6,684 bases of DNA, taken from Hyphomicrobiales bacterium. Its GTDB lineage: Bacteria; Pseudomonadota; Alphaproteobacteria; Rhizobiales; Aestuariivirgaceae. Shown here in pieces: positions 1 through 6,604 of the stretch. The notes beneath the pieces were generated by a model. It was given only the letters and a program-made list of their open reading frames with translations. It was not told the origin of the DNA and did not search any database. The position numbers were made by a program, and so were the translations under genes. The stretch spans positions 1 to 6,684 of the forward strand of contig JAIBJH010000151.1 in NCBI GenBank assembly GCA_020029455.1, given 5' to 3'. The first letter of the stretch is position 1. The number at the start of each line of letters is the position of its first letter.

Positions 1-1378
1 CGCGCAAGGCTTGCAAGTTTTCCATCCTGACAGTGATGCCCGCGGCCATGGCATGGCCGCCGCCCTTCTCGATCAGGCCGTTTTCAAGGGCTTTGCGCAC
101 GGCGCTTCCCAAATCGACCCCGCTGATGGACCTTCCCGAGCCTGTAGCGAGACCCGTCGTTTTGTTAACAGCCAAGGCAAAGGACGGAAGCTGAAAAGCC
201 TCCTTCAGGCGCGCTGCCGCGAGACCGACAACGCCAGGGTGCCAGCCTTCCGAAGCAACAACAATGGACGCGGCTTTGCCGTGCTTGCCAAGACTAGCCT
301 CGGCCTGGGCTTTGGCGTCCTCCACGGCACGCATTTCAAGGACCTGGCGCTTGCGGTTCATGTCGTCGAGCCTGCGAGCCATGTTGACGGCTTCGCTGCG
401 ATCGTCACACATGAGCAGCGCCAACGCATCATCGGCATGGCCGATGCGGCCTGCGGCATTGAGGCGGGGGCCGATCATATAACCGAGCGCATAGGTGTCG
501 GGCTTGCGCTTGAGGCCGGCAACATCGGCGAGTGCGGCAATGCCGGCATTCTCGCGGCGCGCCATGACCTTCAAGCCTTGGGTGACATAGGCCCGGTTCA
601 ATCCTTGCAGCGGCACCACATCGCAGACGGTTGCCAACGCCACAAGCTCCAGCCAGCGCAAGAGATTGGGTTCTTCGCGTTCGGCATTGAAGAAGTGCTG
701 AATCCGCAAGGCTCTGTTAGTGGCTGCGACAAGCAAGAGAACAACACCCGCCGCGCAGAGATATCCCAGACCGGAAATGTCGTCCTGGCGGTTGGGATTG
801 ATGACAGCGAAGGCTTCCGGCAGTTCCTGCGAAGCCTGGTGGTGATCGACGATGATCGTGGTGAGGCCCTGCTCTGCCGCATGGGCCAGCGGATCATGAG
901 CCTGGACACCGCAGTCGAGCGTAAGGAGAAGGCGCGCACCTTTGCTGCGCAAGGCTTCCACTGCAGTGATGCTAGGTCCATAGCCTTCAGTAACACGATC
1001 AGGGATGTAGACTTCTGCACTGCATCCCAGAGCCGCGAGATAACGCTTGAGCAAGGCGGCCGATGAAACACCATCGACGTCATAGTCGCTGATGATGCCG
1101 ATGGGCTCCTTGGCGATGATGGCTTCCGCCAGACGCTGTGCACCTTTCTCCAAATCACGGAGCGCCGAGGGCTGGGGCATCAATCCGCGCAGGGTTGGAT
1201 TGAGGAACTGCTCTACGTCATCGAGAGCTACGCCACGCGCCGCCAAGACGCGGGCAACAAGATCCGGAATCTCGAAGCGCTGGCCCATGGCTTCGGCGAG
1301 GCGCTGATCTTGAAGGCGGGCCTGCCAGCGAAGCCCCCTTGCAGATTTTTCGATGTCCAGGAAGGCGGGCAAGGTCAC
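1..1378 (-). CDS. recJ: Single-stranded-DNA-specific exonuclease RecJ (partial, C-terminus beyond the left edge)
   Basis: RecJ is a cytoplasmic 5'-to-3' single-strand DNA exonuclease of the DHH phosphoesterase family, acting in recombination and mismatch/base-excision repair. Reading back from a GTG at 1378 gives 459 codons with no stop, so the frame is open at the window edge; E. coli RecJ is 577 aa, so roughly the last quarter is missing. The family motifs are visible in order: DYDVDG (98-103), LDCG (154-157), DHH (178-180), Asp253 in CDVVPL, GPRLNAAGR (303-311), GWHPGVVG (378-385), and the DHHA1 motifs SGRS (414-417) and GGGHAMAAG (439-447). The metal-binding Asp and His residues look intact. 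The GTG lies 5 nt after the hom stop, with no clear Shine-Dalgarno, which suggests translational coupling. In-frame CTG (1387) and TTG (1372) are alternative starts, and a stop at 1396-1394 closes the frame upstream. Identity is secure from the motifs; the start is moderately secure. Confidence 0.95.
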   Translation of the reverse strand, partial: MTLPAFLDIEKSARGLRWQARLQDQRLAEAMGQRFEIPDLVARVLAARGVALDDVEQFLNPTLRGLMPQPSALRDLEKGAQRLAEAIIAKEPIGIISDYDVDGVSSAALLKRYLAALGCSAEVYIPDRVTEGYGPSITAVEALRSKGARLLLTLDCGVQAHDPLAHAAEQGLTTIIVDHHQASQELPEAFAVINPNRQDDISGLGYLCAAGVVLLLVAATNRALRIQHFFNAEREEPNLLRWLELVALATVCDVVPLQGLNRAYVTQGLKVMARRENAGIAALADVAGLKRKPDTYALGYMIGPRLNAAGRIGHADDALALLMCDDRSEAVNMARRLDDMNRKRQVLEMRAVEDAKAQAEASLGKHGKAASIVVASEGWHPGVVGLAAARLKEAFQLPSFALAVNKTTGLATGSGRSISGVDLGSAVRKALENGLIEKGGGHAMAAGITVRMENLQALR

Positions 1379-1383
1379 GGAAA

Positions 1384-2688
1384 TCAGAAGCGCTCAATGC
1401 GGATGACGCGGGGGTGGCCCGTCACATGGCCATCCTTCTCGATGCGGGCAATGGCCTTGCGGATCGAAGCTTCCAGCGTGTCATGGGTGATGAGGGTGAA
1501 TTGCGCCGTGTCGCGCACCTCTTCCGCAACGGGGCGGCCGCGCTGCACGATGCTTTCGATAGAGATCTTTTCGTCCGCCAGAATGCCGGCAACTGCTGCC
1601 ACAGCGCCAGGTTTGTCGCGCAGTTGCAGCGCCACATAGAAACCGCCCTCATGGGCCTTGAGCGGCGGTGACTTGAAAGGCTTCATGGCGGCGGACGGCA
1701 CGCCAAATGCGGGGCGCCTATCGCCGCGCGCGATATCTACGATGTCGGCCACGACAGCGGAGGCCGTAGGATGGCTACCAGCGCCGCGGCCTTCAAGCAT
1801 CAAGTCGCCGACGAAATCGCCCTTGATCACCACGGCATTGAAGACGCCATCGGTATCGGCAAGCGGTGAGCCTTTTCGCACCAATGTGGGATGGACACGC
1901 TGTTCAACGCCCTGCTCGTGGCGCACGGCAACGCCGAGGAGCTTGATCTTGTAGCCCATTTCGGAAGCATTGCGGATGTCATCCAAGGTGATGCCGGTGA
2001 TGCCTTCGATGGCGATTTCCTTGACGTTGACTTCCATGCCGAAGGCAAGCGAGGCGAGGATGGCGAGCTTGTGGGCGGTATCAAAGCCGCCAACGTCGAA
2101 TGTCGGATCCGCTTCGGCATAACCGAGTGCCTGGGCCTCCTTCAGCACATCGGCGAAACTCCGGCCTTCGCTGCCCATTTTGGTGAGGATGTAGTTGCAG
2201 GTGCCGTTCAAGATGCCGAAGAGCTTGCGCGGGGCATTGCCCACAAGGCCCTCGCGCAGTGTCTTGATGACGGGAATGCCGCCCGCCACTGCCGCTTCAA
2301 AATTCAAGGCGACGTTCGCTTTCTCAGCAGCCTTTGCCAGCGCCGCGCCGTGATGGGCGAGGAGCGCTTTGTTTGCGGTAACCACATGCTTACCCGCCTT
2401 GATGGCGGCTTCCACTGCGTCCTTGGCAGGGCCTGAATCTCCGCCAATCAGTTCCACAAAAACGTCGATCGCTGGCGAGGTGGCAAGGGCAACAGGGCTA
2501 TCATGCCAGGTGACGGCGCTGAGGTCGTGGCCGCGGTTCTTGTTGCGGGAGCGGGCGGAAACGCCGGAAACCGTGACCGGCATGCCGGCGCGCGCTTCCA
2601 CCAGCCGGCCATGGGCTTTCAGGATGTCGAGAACGCCTGCCCCAACCGTGCCCAGCCCGGCGATGCCTATGCGCAATGCGTTCGTCAT
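1384..2688 (-). CDS. hom: Homoserine dehydrogenase with C-terminal ACT domain
   Basis: This enzyme reduces aspartate semialdehyde to homoserine with NAD(P)H, the branch point toward threonine and methionine. The 434-aa product is the usual size for the monofunctional bacterial enzyme. An N-terminal Rossmann motif GLGTVG is at residues 11-16. GTCNYILTKM (162-171) follows, and the family signature runs from Ala185 to Lys207. Glu192, Asp203 and Lys207 have the same spacing as Glu208, Asp219 and Lys223 of the yeast enzyme, the last two being catalytic. A C-terminal ACT domain (about 349-428, starting GGFYVALQLRDKPGA) is where such enzymes commonly sense threonine, so feedback inhibition is likely. 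The frame stays open up to 2772, but I chose the ATG at 2688 because MTNALRIGIAG is the typical start of the family and the extra 28 residues look non-coding. No aspartokinase domain is fused. recJ follows after 5 nt, and phaC is divergent upstream. Confidence 0.97.
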   Translation of the reverse strand: MTNALRIGIAGLGTVGAGVLDILKAHGRLVEARAGMPVTVSGVSARSRNKNRGHDLSAVTWHDSPVALATSPAIDVFVELIGGDSGPAKDAVEAAIKAGKHVVTANKALLAHHGAALAKAAEKANVALNFEAAVAGGIPVIKTLREGLVGNAPRKLFGILNGTCNYILTKMGSEGRSFADVLKEAQALGYAEADPTFDVGGFDTAHKLAILASLAFGMEVNVKEIAIEGITGITLDDIRNASEMGYKIKLLGVAVRHEQGVEQRVHPTLVRKGSPLADTDGVFNAVVIKGDFVGDLMLEGRGAGSHPTASAVVADIVDIARGDRRPAFGVPSAAMKPFKSPPLKAHEGGFYVALQLRDKPGAVAAVAGILADEKISIESIVQRGRPVAEEVRDTAQFTLITHDTLEASIRKAIARIEKDGHVTGHPRVIRIERF

Positions 2689-2722
2689 GGGATGCCCGTA
2701 TTTCTTAACAATTGCAGGGCAG

Positions 2723-2751
2723 CTTATGGCTTTGGGGCTACGATTTGGCAA
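2723..2751 (-). promoter_or_regulatory. Candidate promoter of the hom-recJ unit
   Basis: Read on the minus strand, TTGCCA (2751-2746) matches the -35 consensus at 5 of 6 bases. After exactly 17 nt comes CATAAG (2728-2723), matching the -10 consensus at 4 of 6. Initiation would fall near 2716, giving a leader of about 28 nt before the hom ATG. This is pattern matching only; no transcript evidence is available. Confidence 0.45.
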
Positions 2752-2755
2752 GGAA

Positions 2756-2767
2756 GCCGCTTGCGGC
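2756..2767. repeat. Short inverted repeat GCCGC-TT-GCGGC in the hom/phaC intergenic region
   Basis: Two perfect 5-bp arms flank a TT centre. The element sits just upstream of the proposed hom -35 box and about 50 bp before the phaC start. It could be an operator for either divergent gene, but GC-rich palindromes this short also arise by chance. I found no convincing sigma-70-type promoter for phaC in the same 128-bp region, and no CTGC-N3/4-GCAG sequence of the kind recognised by PhaR of Paracoccus. Confidence 0.25.
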
Positions 2768-2816
2768 CCCACTGCCGCCTAACTACTGTGGAATAGCCGA
2801 CTTTAACTGTGCGCAG

Positions 2817-4658
2817 ATGACGGACGCGAAGACATCTCCCAAGCCAGCAAATGCTGCTGCCGGACTGCCGGCGGGGTTCGGCCTTCCCGACCCGGCGCGG
2901 CTCGCCCGCAATCTGGCGCTGGCCTATGAGAAGATGGCGCGGATTGCCGAGCTTCTGGCGGTCAATCCCGAAGGCCAGCGATCGGAAGCCGATACCCAGA
3001 TGTTACCCATGGCGCAGGTGAGCCGCACGCTAGGCGATATCGTGCAGGCCCATATGGCGCACCCCGAGAAGCTGATGGAAGCGCAGGCGCTGCTGTGGGC
3101 GCGCTACAGCGAGGTGTGGAACAATGCTTGGGCGAGAGCCATGGGCCAGGCTGCCGAGCCCGTCATTGTTCCGGCAAAATCCGACAAGCGCTTCAGGGAC
3201 AAGGACTGGAGCGAGAACACCGTCTTCGATTTCATCAAGCAAATTTATCTCGTGACCGTGCAATGGGCGCAGGAGATGGCGGCAAGCGCCGAAGGCGTTG
3301 ACCCGCACACCAAGCAGAAGGCCAAGTTCTATATCGAGAATATCGCCAATGCCTTCTCGCCCAGCAACTTCCCCATGACCAATCCGGAAGTGCTGAAGGC
3401 GACGCTTTCATCCAATGCGGAAAACCTATTGCAGGGGCTTGAAAAGTTTGCGGCTGATGTCAGGTCCAGCGAAGGGCGTTTCCGCATCAAGCAGGTTGAT
3501 GGCAAACCCTTCAAGCTGGGCGAGAACATTGCCACCACGCCCGGCAAGGTGGTTTTCCGCAATGATGTCTTCGAGCTGATCCAGTATAGCCCGCAGGGGG
3601 CGCGCACGTTTGAAATTCCGCTGCTCATCGTGCCTCCCTGGATCAACAAGTTCTACATTCTCGATCTCACCGAGAAGAAGTCCTTCATTCGGTGGTGCGT
3701 GGAGAACGGGCTCACCGTTTTCGTCATATCGTGGATCAACGCGGATACGGCGCAGGGCCGCAAGAGTTTTGCAGATTACATGCGCGAAGGTTTTCTCACC
3801 GCCGTTGATGTGGCGCTGAAGGCAACTGGCGCACCCAAGGTCAACACGGTTGGATTTTGCATCGGCGGTTCACTGGTGGCTTCATCTCTTGGCTTCATGG
3901 CGGCCAAGGGCGACGAGCGCGTGAATGCGGCCACCTTCCTTACCACGCAGGTTGATTTCGAGAAGGCGGGCGATCTTCTTGTCTATGTGGATGACGAGCA
4001 GGTGAAGTGGATCGAAGAGCGCATGCAGGACAAGGGCTATCTGCCCGGTTCACGCATGGCGGATGCCTTCAACCTGTTGCGCTCCAACGACCTGATCTGG
4101 TCTTACGTCGTGAACAATTATCTGCTCGGCAAGGATCCTTCGGCCTTCGATCTGCTCTACTGGAACAGCGATTCAACGCGCATGCCGGCGGGTGTGCACT
4201 CCTTTTACTTGCGCGAATTTTACATGAACAACCGACTGTCGCAGGGGCGCATGGTACTCGACAATGTGCGGATCGACCTCAAACGCGTGAAGGTTCCGAT
4301 CTACAATCTCGCCTGCAAGGATGACCATATCGCGCCGCTTCCTTCCGTGTTCAGGCTCGGCGCGTTCTTTGGCGGAGAGACGCGGCTTGTGGTTTCCGGT
4401 TCGGGACATATCGCGGGTGTCGTCAATCCGCCTGCCGCGCACAAGTATCAATTCTGGACCAATGACAACGTCGCCCCAACACTCGAGCAGTGGATGAAGA
4501 CGGCAACAGAACATGCTGGTTCCTGGTGGCCAGACTGGACCGAATGGATCACCTCCCGGTCAGGCGACAAGGTGCTGGCGCCTGTTCCTGGTGAAGGGCC
4601 AATGCCGGCACTTGGCGATGCGCCAGGAGACTATGTGCGGGTGAGCGGCCTTAACTGA
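2817..4658 (+). CDS. phaC: Class I poly(3-hydroxyalkanoate) synthase
   Basis: PhaC polymerises (R)-3-hydroxyacyl-CoA, typically 3-hydroxybutyryl-CoA, into the PHA storage polyester at the surface of cytoplasmic granules. The 613-aa product fits class I, which works without a PhaE or PhaR subunit. The N-terminal PhaC domain (about 90-270) contains the conserved block from SEVWNNAWARAMG to SPSNFPMTNPEVL. An alpha/beta-hydrolase core follows, with PPWINKFYILDL (273-284) and the lipase-box-like GFCIGG (346-351), nucleophile Cys348. Asp503 (KDDHIAP) and His531 (SGHIAGVVNPPA) complete the triad; their 28-residue spacing equals that of Asp480 and His508 in the Cupriavidus necator enzyme. The frame extends upstream to a TTG at 2712, but 2817 is the first ATG and the upstream residues do not resemble the family. 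No strong Shine-Dalgarno precedes it. phaA, phaB and phasin genes are not in the window. phaC is divergent from hom and convergent with rpsI. Confidence 0.97.
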   Translation: MTDAKTSPKPANAAAGLPAGFGLPDPARLARNLALAYEKMARIAELLAVNPEGQRSEADTQMLPMAQVSRTLGDIVQAHMAHPEKLMEAQALLWARYSEVWNNAWARAMGQAAEPVIVPAKSDKRFRDKDWSENTVFDFIKQIYLVTVQWAQEMAASAEGVDPHTKQKAKFYIENIANAFSPSNFPMTNPEVLKATLSSNAENLLQGLEKFAADVRSSEGRFRIKQVDGKPFKLGENIATTPGKVVFRNDVFELIQYSPQGARTFEIPLLIVPPWINKFYILDLTEKKSFIRWCVENGLTVFVISWINADTAQGRKSFADYMREGFLTAVDVALKATGAPKVNTVGFCIGGSLVASSLGFMAAKGDERVNAATFLTTQVDFEKAGDLLVYVDDEQVKWIEERMQDKGYLPGSRMADAFNLLRSNDLIWSYVVNNYLLGKDPSAFDLLYWNSDSTRMPAGVHSFYLREFYMNNRLSQGRMVLDNVRIDLKRVKVPIYNLACKDDHIAPLPSVFRLGAFFGGETRLVVSGSGHIAGVVNPPAAHKYQFWTNDNVAPTLEQWMKTATEHAGSWWPDWTEWITSRSGDKVLAPVPGEGPMPALGDAPGDYVRVSGLN

Positions 4659-4669
4659 TTTCCGCTGCC

Positions 4670-4700
4670 AAAAACAAAAGGGCCGCACGAGGCGGCCCTT
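4670..4700 (-). terminator. Rho-independent terminator of the rplM-rpsI operon
   Basis: A perfect 9-bp stem (4678-4686 pairing with 4692-4700) closes a 5-nt loop. On the minus strand it is followed by a T-rich run reading TTTTGTTTTT, which overlaps the base of the stem. It begins 21 nt after the rpsI stop. On the plus strand the stem is not followed by a T run, so it should be a weak terminator for the convergent phaC, although the same hairpin may still protect the phaC 3' end. Confidence 0.88.
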
Positions 4701-4721
4701 CCATGATTGCGAAAGAGAAAC

Positions 4722-5210
4722 TTAGCGCTTCGAGAACTGGAAGCGGCGGCGGGCCTTGGCCCGGCCATACTTCTTGCGTTCCACCGCGCGGCTGTCGCGG
4801 GTGAGGAAGCCGCCCTTCTTGAGGGCGCCACGCAGGCTCGGCTCAAAATAGGTGAGCGCGCGGGCAAGGCCATGGCGCACGGCGCCGGCTTGGCCTGAGA
4901 GACCACCACCAACAACCGTGCAATCCACATCGAGCTCGCTCAGGCGGTTCGAGGTGACGAGCGGCTGCTGCACGATCATGCGCAGCACGGGACGGGCAAA
5001 ATAGCTTTCAATGGTCTTGCCATTGACGGTGATCTTGCCCTTGCCGCGCTTGATCCAGACGCGGGAGATCGCATTCTTGCGACGGCCCGTGGCATAGGCG
5101 CGGCCTTGGGCGTCGAGCTTCGGCTCTGCCGGCTTGACGGGAGCGGCGGCGGGGCTTGCAGCAAGCCCCATGGCCTGGCCCAGATTGGAGAGTGTGGTTG
5201 CTTCAGCCAT
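4722..5210 (-). CDS. rpsI: 30S ribosomal protein S9
   Basis: S9 is a small-subunit protein whose basic C-terminal tail reaches the decoding region near the P-site tRNA. The 162-aa product has the S9 core starting at about residue 37 (RAYATGRRKNAISRVW), the signature GGGLSGQAGAVRHGLARAL (101-119), KKGGFLTRDSR (131-141) and the basic tail ending in QFSKR. Compared with the roughly 130-aa E. coli protein there is an Ala/Pro-rich N-terminal extension of about 35 residues, which is normal for alphaproteobacteria. The ATG at 5210 is supported by AGGGG (5222-5218) 7 nt upstream, inside the end of rplM. The gene starts 3 nt after the rplM stop, so the two are co-transcribed and probably translationally coupled. 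Confidence 0.98.
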   Translation of the reverse strand: MAEATTLSNLGQAMGLAASPAAAPVKPAEPKLDAQGRAYATGRRKNAISRVWIKRGKGKITVNGKTIESYFARPVLRMIVQQPLVTSNRLSELDVDCTVVGGGLSGQAGAVRHGLARALTYFEPSLRGALKKGGFLTRDSRAVERKKYGRAKARRRFQFSKR

Positions 5211-5213
5211 GGA

Positions 5214-5678
5214 TTAGCCCCTGATCGTGTTCTTGGCGTTCATCGACTTCACGTCGAGAACGACCGGGTTCTGAGCAACATGAGGATGCTCGGTGCCCTT
5301 GTAGATGCGGAGATTGGTGAGCTGCTTGCGCTTCAGCGAAGCGCCAGGAAGCATGCGGCGGACAGCGGCCTCGATCACGCGATCAGGGTGCTTTCCTTCC
5401 AGATAGTCCTTGGCGACACGCTCCTTGATGCCGCCGGGAAATCCGGTGTGCCAGTAATACTTCTTCTGCTGCAACTTCTTGCCGGTGAAAACGGCCTTCT
5501 CGCAGTTGATGACGATGACATTGTCACCGCAATCCATGTGAGGGGTGAAGGTGGTCTTGTGCTTGCCGCGCAGCCGGTTGGCGATGATAGTGGCAAGGCG
5601 CCCCACCACGAGTCCATCTGCGTCGATCAGCACCCACTGCTTCTGAATGTCCTGGGCTTTCGCCGAAAAGGTCTTCAT
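5214..5678 (-). CDS. rplM: 50S ribosomal protein L13
   Basis: L13 is an early-assembling protein of the large ribosomal subunit that binds 23S rRNA. The 154-aa product matches the family's usual length in alphaproteobacteria. Characteristic stretches are WVLIDADGLVVGRLAT (15-30), LRGKHKTTFTPHMDCGDNV (36-54) and the signature region around RRMLPGASLKRKQL (107-120), followed by LRIYKGTEHPH (123-133). The frame stays open up to a GTG at 5876, but the ATG at 5678 gives the standard MKTFSAK start and has GAGAG (5691-5687) 8 nt upstream. It is the first gene of the rplM-rpsI operon, with a good promoter and a leader hairpin upstream. In E. coli L13 represses its own operon translationally; whether that applies here cannot be seen from the sequence. 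Confidence 0.98.
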   Translation of the reverse strand: MKTFSAKAQDIQKQWVLIDADGLVVGRLATIIANRLRGKHKTTFTPHMDCGDNVIVINCEKAVFTGKKLQQKKYYWHTGFPGGIKERVAKDYLEGKHPDRVIEAAVRRMLPGASLKRKQLTNLRIYKGTEHPHVAQNPVVLDVKSMNAKNTIRG

Positions 5679-5712
5679 GAAAGGGTCTCTCGATTGGTTC
5701 TTACAAAACAAC

Positions 5713-5734
5713 AGCGCCACTCGGAAATGGCGCT
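5713..5734 (-). promoter_or_regulatory. Hairpin in the rplM 5' leader
   Basis: A perfect 7-bp stem AGCGCCA/TGGCGCT closes an 8-nt loop. On the minus strand it starts only a few nucleotides after the predicted rplM transcription start and ends 34 nt before the rplM ATG. It is followed by GTTGTTTTGT, a broken T run. It could be a target for L13 autoregulation, a weak attenuator, or a 5' stabilising stem. I do not recognise it as a known leader family. Confidence 0.5.
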
Positions 5735-5744
5735 TTCGGTGCGG

Positions 5745-5773
5745 CTCATGCCCTGAACGGCGGCAAATGTCAA
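5745..5773 (-). promoter_or_regulatory. Probable sigma-70-type promoter of rplM-rpsI
   Basis: On the minus strand a perfect TTGACA -35 box (5773-5768), part of CTTGACA as is common in alphaproteobacteria, is followed after 17 nt by CATGAG (5750-5745), a weak -10 box. Initiation near 5738 would give a leader of about 60 nt. The exact -35 box and its place upstream of a ribosomal operon make this the best promoter call in the window. Confidence 0.6.
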
Positions 5774-5794
5774 GAAATCCGGGGCAGATTCTTG

Positions 5795-5814
5795 TGTGGT
5801 ATCTTAATACCACA
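5795..5814. repeat. Perfect 8-bp-arm inverted repeat, candidate operator
   Basis: The arms TGTGGTAT and ATACCACA flank a 4-nt centre CTTA. It is AT-richer than its surroundings, lies 21 bp upstream of the rplM -35 box, and is 97 bp before the start of the exported-protein gene. The TGGT...ACCA core is reminiscent of operators bound by GntR-family regulators, but the spacing is unusual and no regulator gene is present in the window. It has no following T run, so a terminator role is unlikely. Confidence 0.4.
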
Positions 5815-5911
5815 TTCCTGACTCCGGACCGGAAGTATGGGGCTCGCAACTTATTTTCCGGTGGAGCATTTACCACTGCTTCGATAGAGTTGGGAAAAGG
5901 ACAAACCTACG

Positions 5912-6604
5912 GTGAAGTTATCCGTGCGCGCTGCAGTGATGGCCGCGGCCCTGTTGATGGGTTCGCCTGCCCATGCGTGGCAGTCTGCAGAAGAGACCGA
6001 ACAGCAGATGGCCCAGCAAACACCGGCTCCCCCGGTCAAGGACCAGCAGCAAGTTCCCGCAACGCCATCCGACCCAGAAACTGGAACCACGCCGGAAACC
6101 ACGCCCAGCAGTGAGGAAGCCGAAGACGGCGCTGACGATTTCTCGATGGGAGATATTCCCGTTGTAGAAACCGTCGAGCTCACAGCGGACCAGGCCAAGC
6201 GCGCGCTTGATGCCTATGCGCTGGTGAGCGAGAAATACAAGGATGCTGAGCTCGAAAACTACGAGAATCTGCAGGATTTCGTGGATCAGGCACCGCAGGG
6301 AAAAGCCTTTGAGGCCGACATCAGGGCGGCGGGCTTTGCCTCTGTCAATGAATGGAACACGGCGGTTACCACCCTGAGCTTTGCCCTCGCCAATCTCAGC
6401 GACGACCAGACGGCAGATATCCGCCAGCAGATTGATGAGCTGAAGGCCGATACGGAAATGGCGCAGGACATGCGCGAGCGGATGATCGCGGCGCTCAACG
6501 CCATGATACCTTCCGAGAACAACAAGAAGGTCATCGCCGAATTGAAGGCAGACCCTGTCTATGCCGAAAAACTCAAGCAACTCGAAACGGAAGAAGTGGA
6601 ATGA
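5912..6604 (+). CDS. Exported protein of unknown function
   Basis: I do not recognise a named family; it resembles hypothetical proteins I associate with Hyphomicrobiales. The 230-aa product starts with a Sec-type signal peptide: Lys2 and Arg6, a hydrophobic core AAVMAAALLMG (7-17), and a likely cleavage site AHA|W after residue 22. No Cys follows, so it is not a lipoprotein; a periplasmic location is inferred. Residues 24-75 are a low-complexity linker rich in Gln, Pro, Thr and Glu. Residues 88-225 look helical and strongly charged, with the blocks YENLQDFVDQAPQGKAFEADI (117-137, a few residues omitted from certainty) and NEWNTAVTTLSFALANL (146-162), and an acidic C-terminus. I see no catalytic motif. 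The start is GTG, supported by AAGGA (5897-5901) 10 nt upstream and by the signal peptide beginning there. Its stop overlaps the next gene's start (ATGA). Confidence 0.85.
   Translation: MKLSVRAAVMAAALLMGSPAHAWQSAEETEQQMAQQTPAPPVKDQQQVPATPSDPETGTTPETTPSSEEAEDGADDFSMGDIPVVETVELTADQAKRALDAYALVSEKYKDAELENYENLQDFVDQAPQGKAFEADIRAAGFASVNEWNTAVTTLSFALANLSDDQTADIRQQIDELKADTEMAQDMRERMIAALNAMIPSENNKKVIAELKADPVYAEKLKQLETEEVE

Noticed and set aside
11..1066. Long plus-strand open frame (351 codons) opposite recJ
   Set aside because: It is antisense to a RecJ frame that carries every expected motif. Its translation resembles no known family, and long antisense frames are expected from GC-rich codon bias.
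598..1158. Minus-strand 186-codon frame inside recJ
   Set aside because: It is on the same strand but out of frame with RecJ, and its Ser/Arg-rich translation is typical of a shifted GC-rich frame.
2689..2772. N-terminal extension of hom by 28 residues
   Set aside because: The residues before MTNALRIGIAG do not resemble the family, which begins near the Rossmann strand, and the likely hom promoter lies inside this stretch.
2761..2789. TTGCGG-N17-TACTGT as a phaC promoter
   Set aside because: Each box matches the consensus at only about 3 of 6 bases, which is too weak to report as a feature.
2712..2816. TTG-initiated 35-residue extension of phaC
   Set aside because: It overlaps the predicted hom promoter and has no ribosome binding site; the first ATG at 2817 gives a normal class I PhaC N-terminus.
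5823..5833. TCCGG-A-CCGGA inverted repeat upstream of the exported-protein gene
   Set aside because: Arms of 5 bp in GC-rich DNA are common by chance and nothing else supports a function.
5679..5876. 66-residue N-terminal extension of L13
   Set aside because: The extension would span the rplM promoter and leader hairpin, and L13 normally starts at MKTFSAK, which has its own Shine-Dalgarno.
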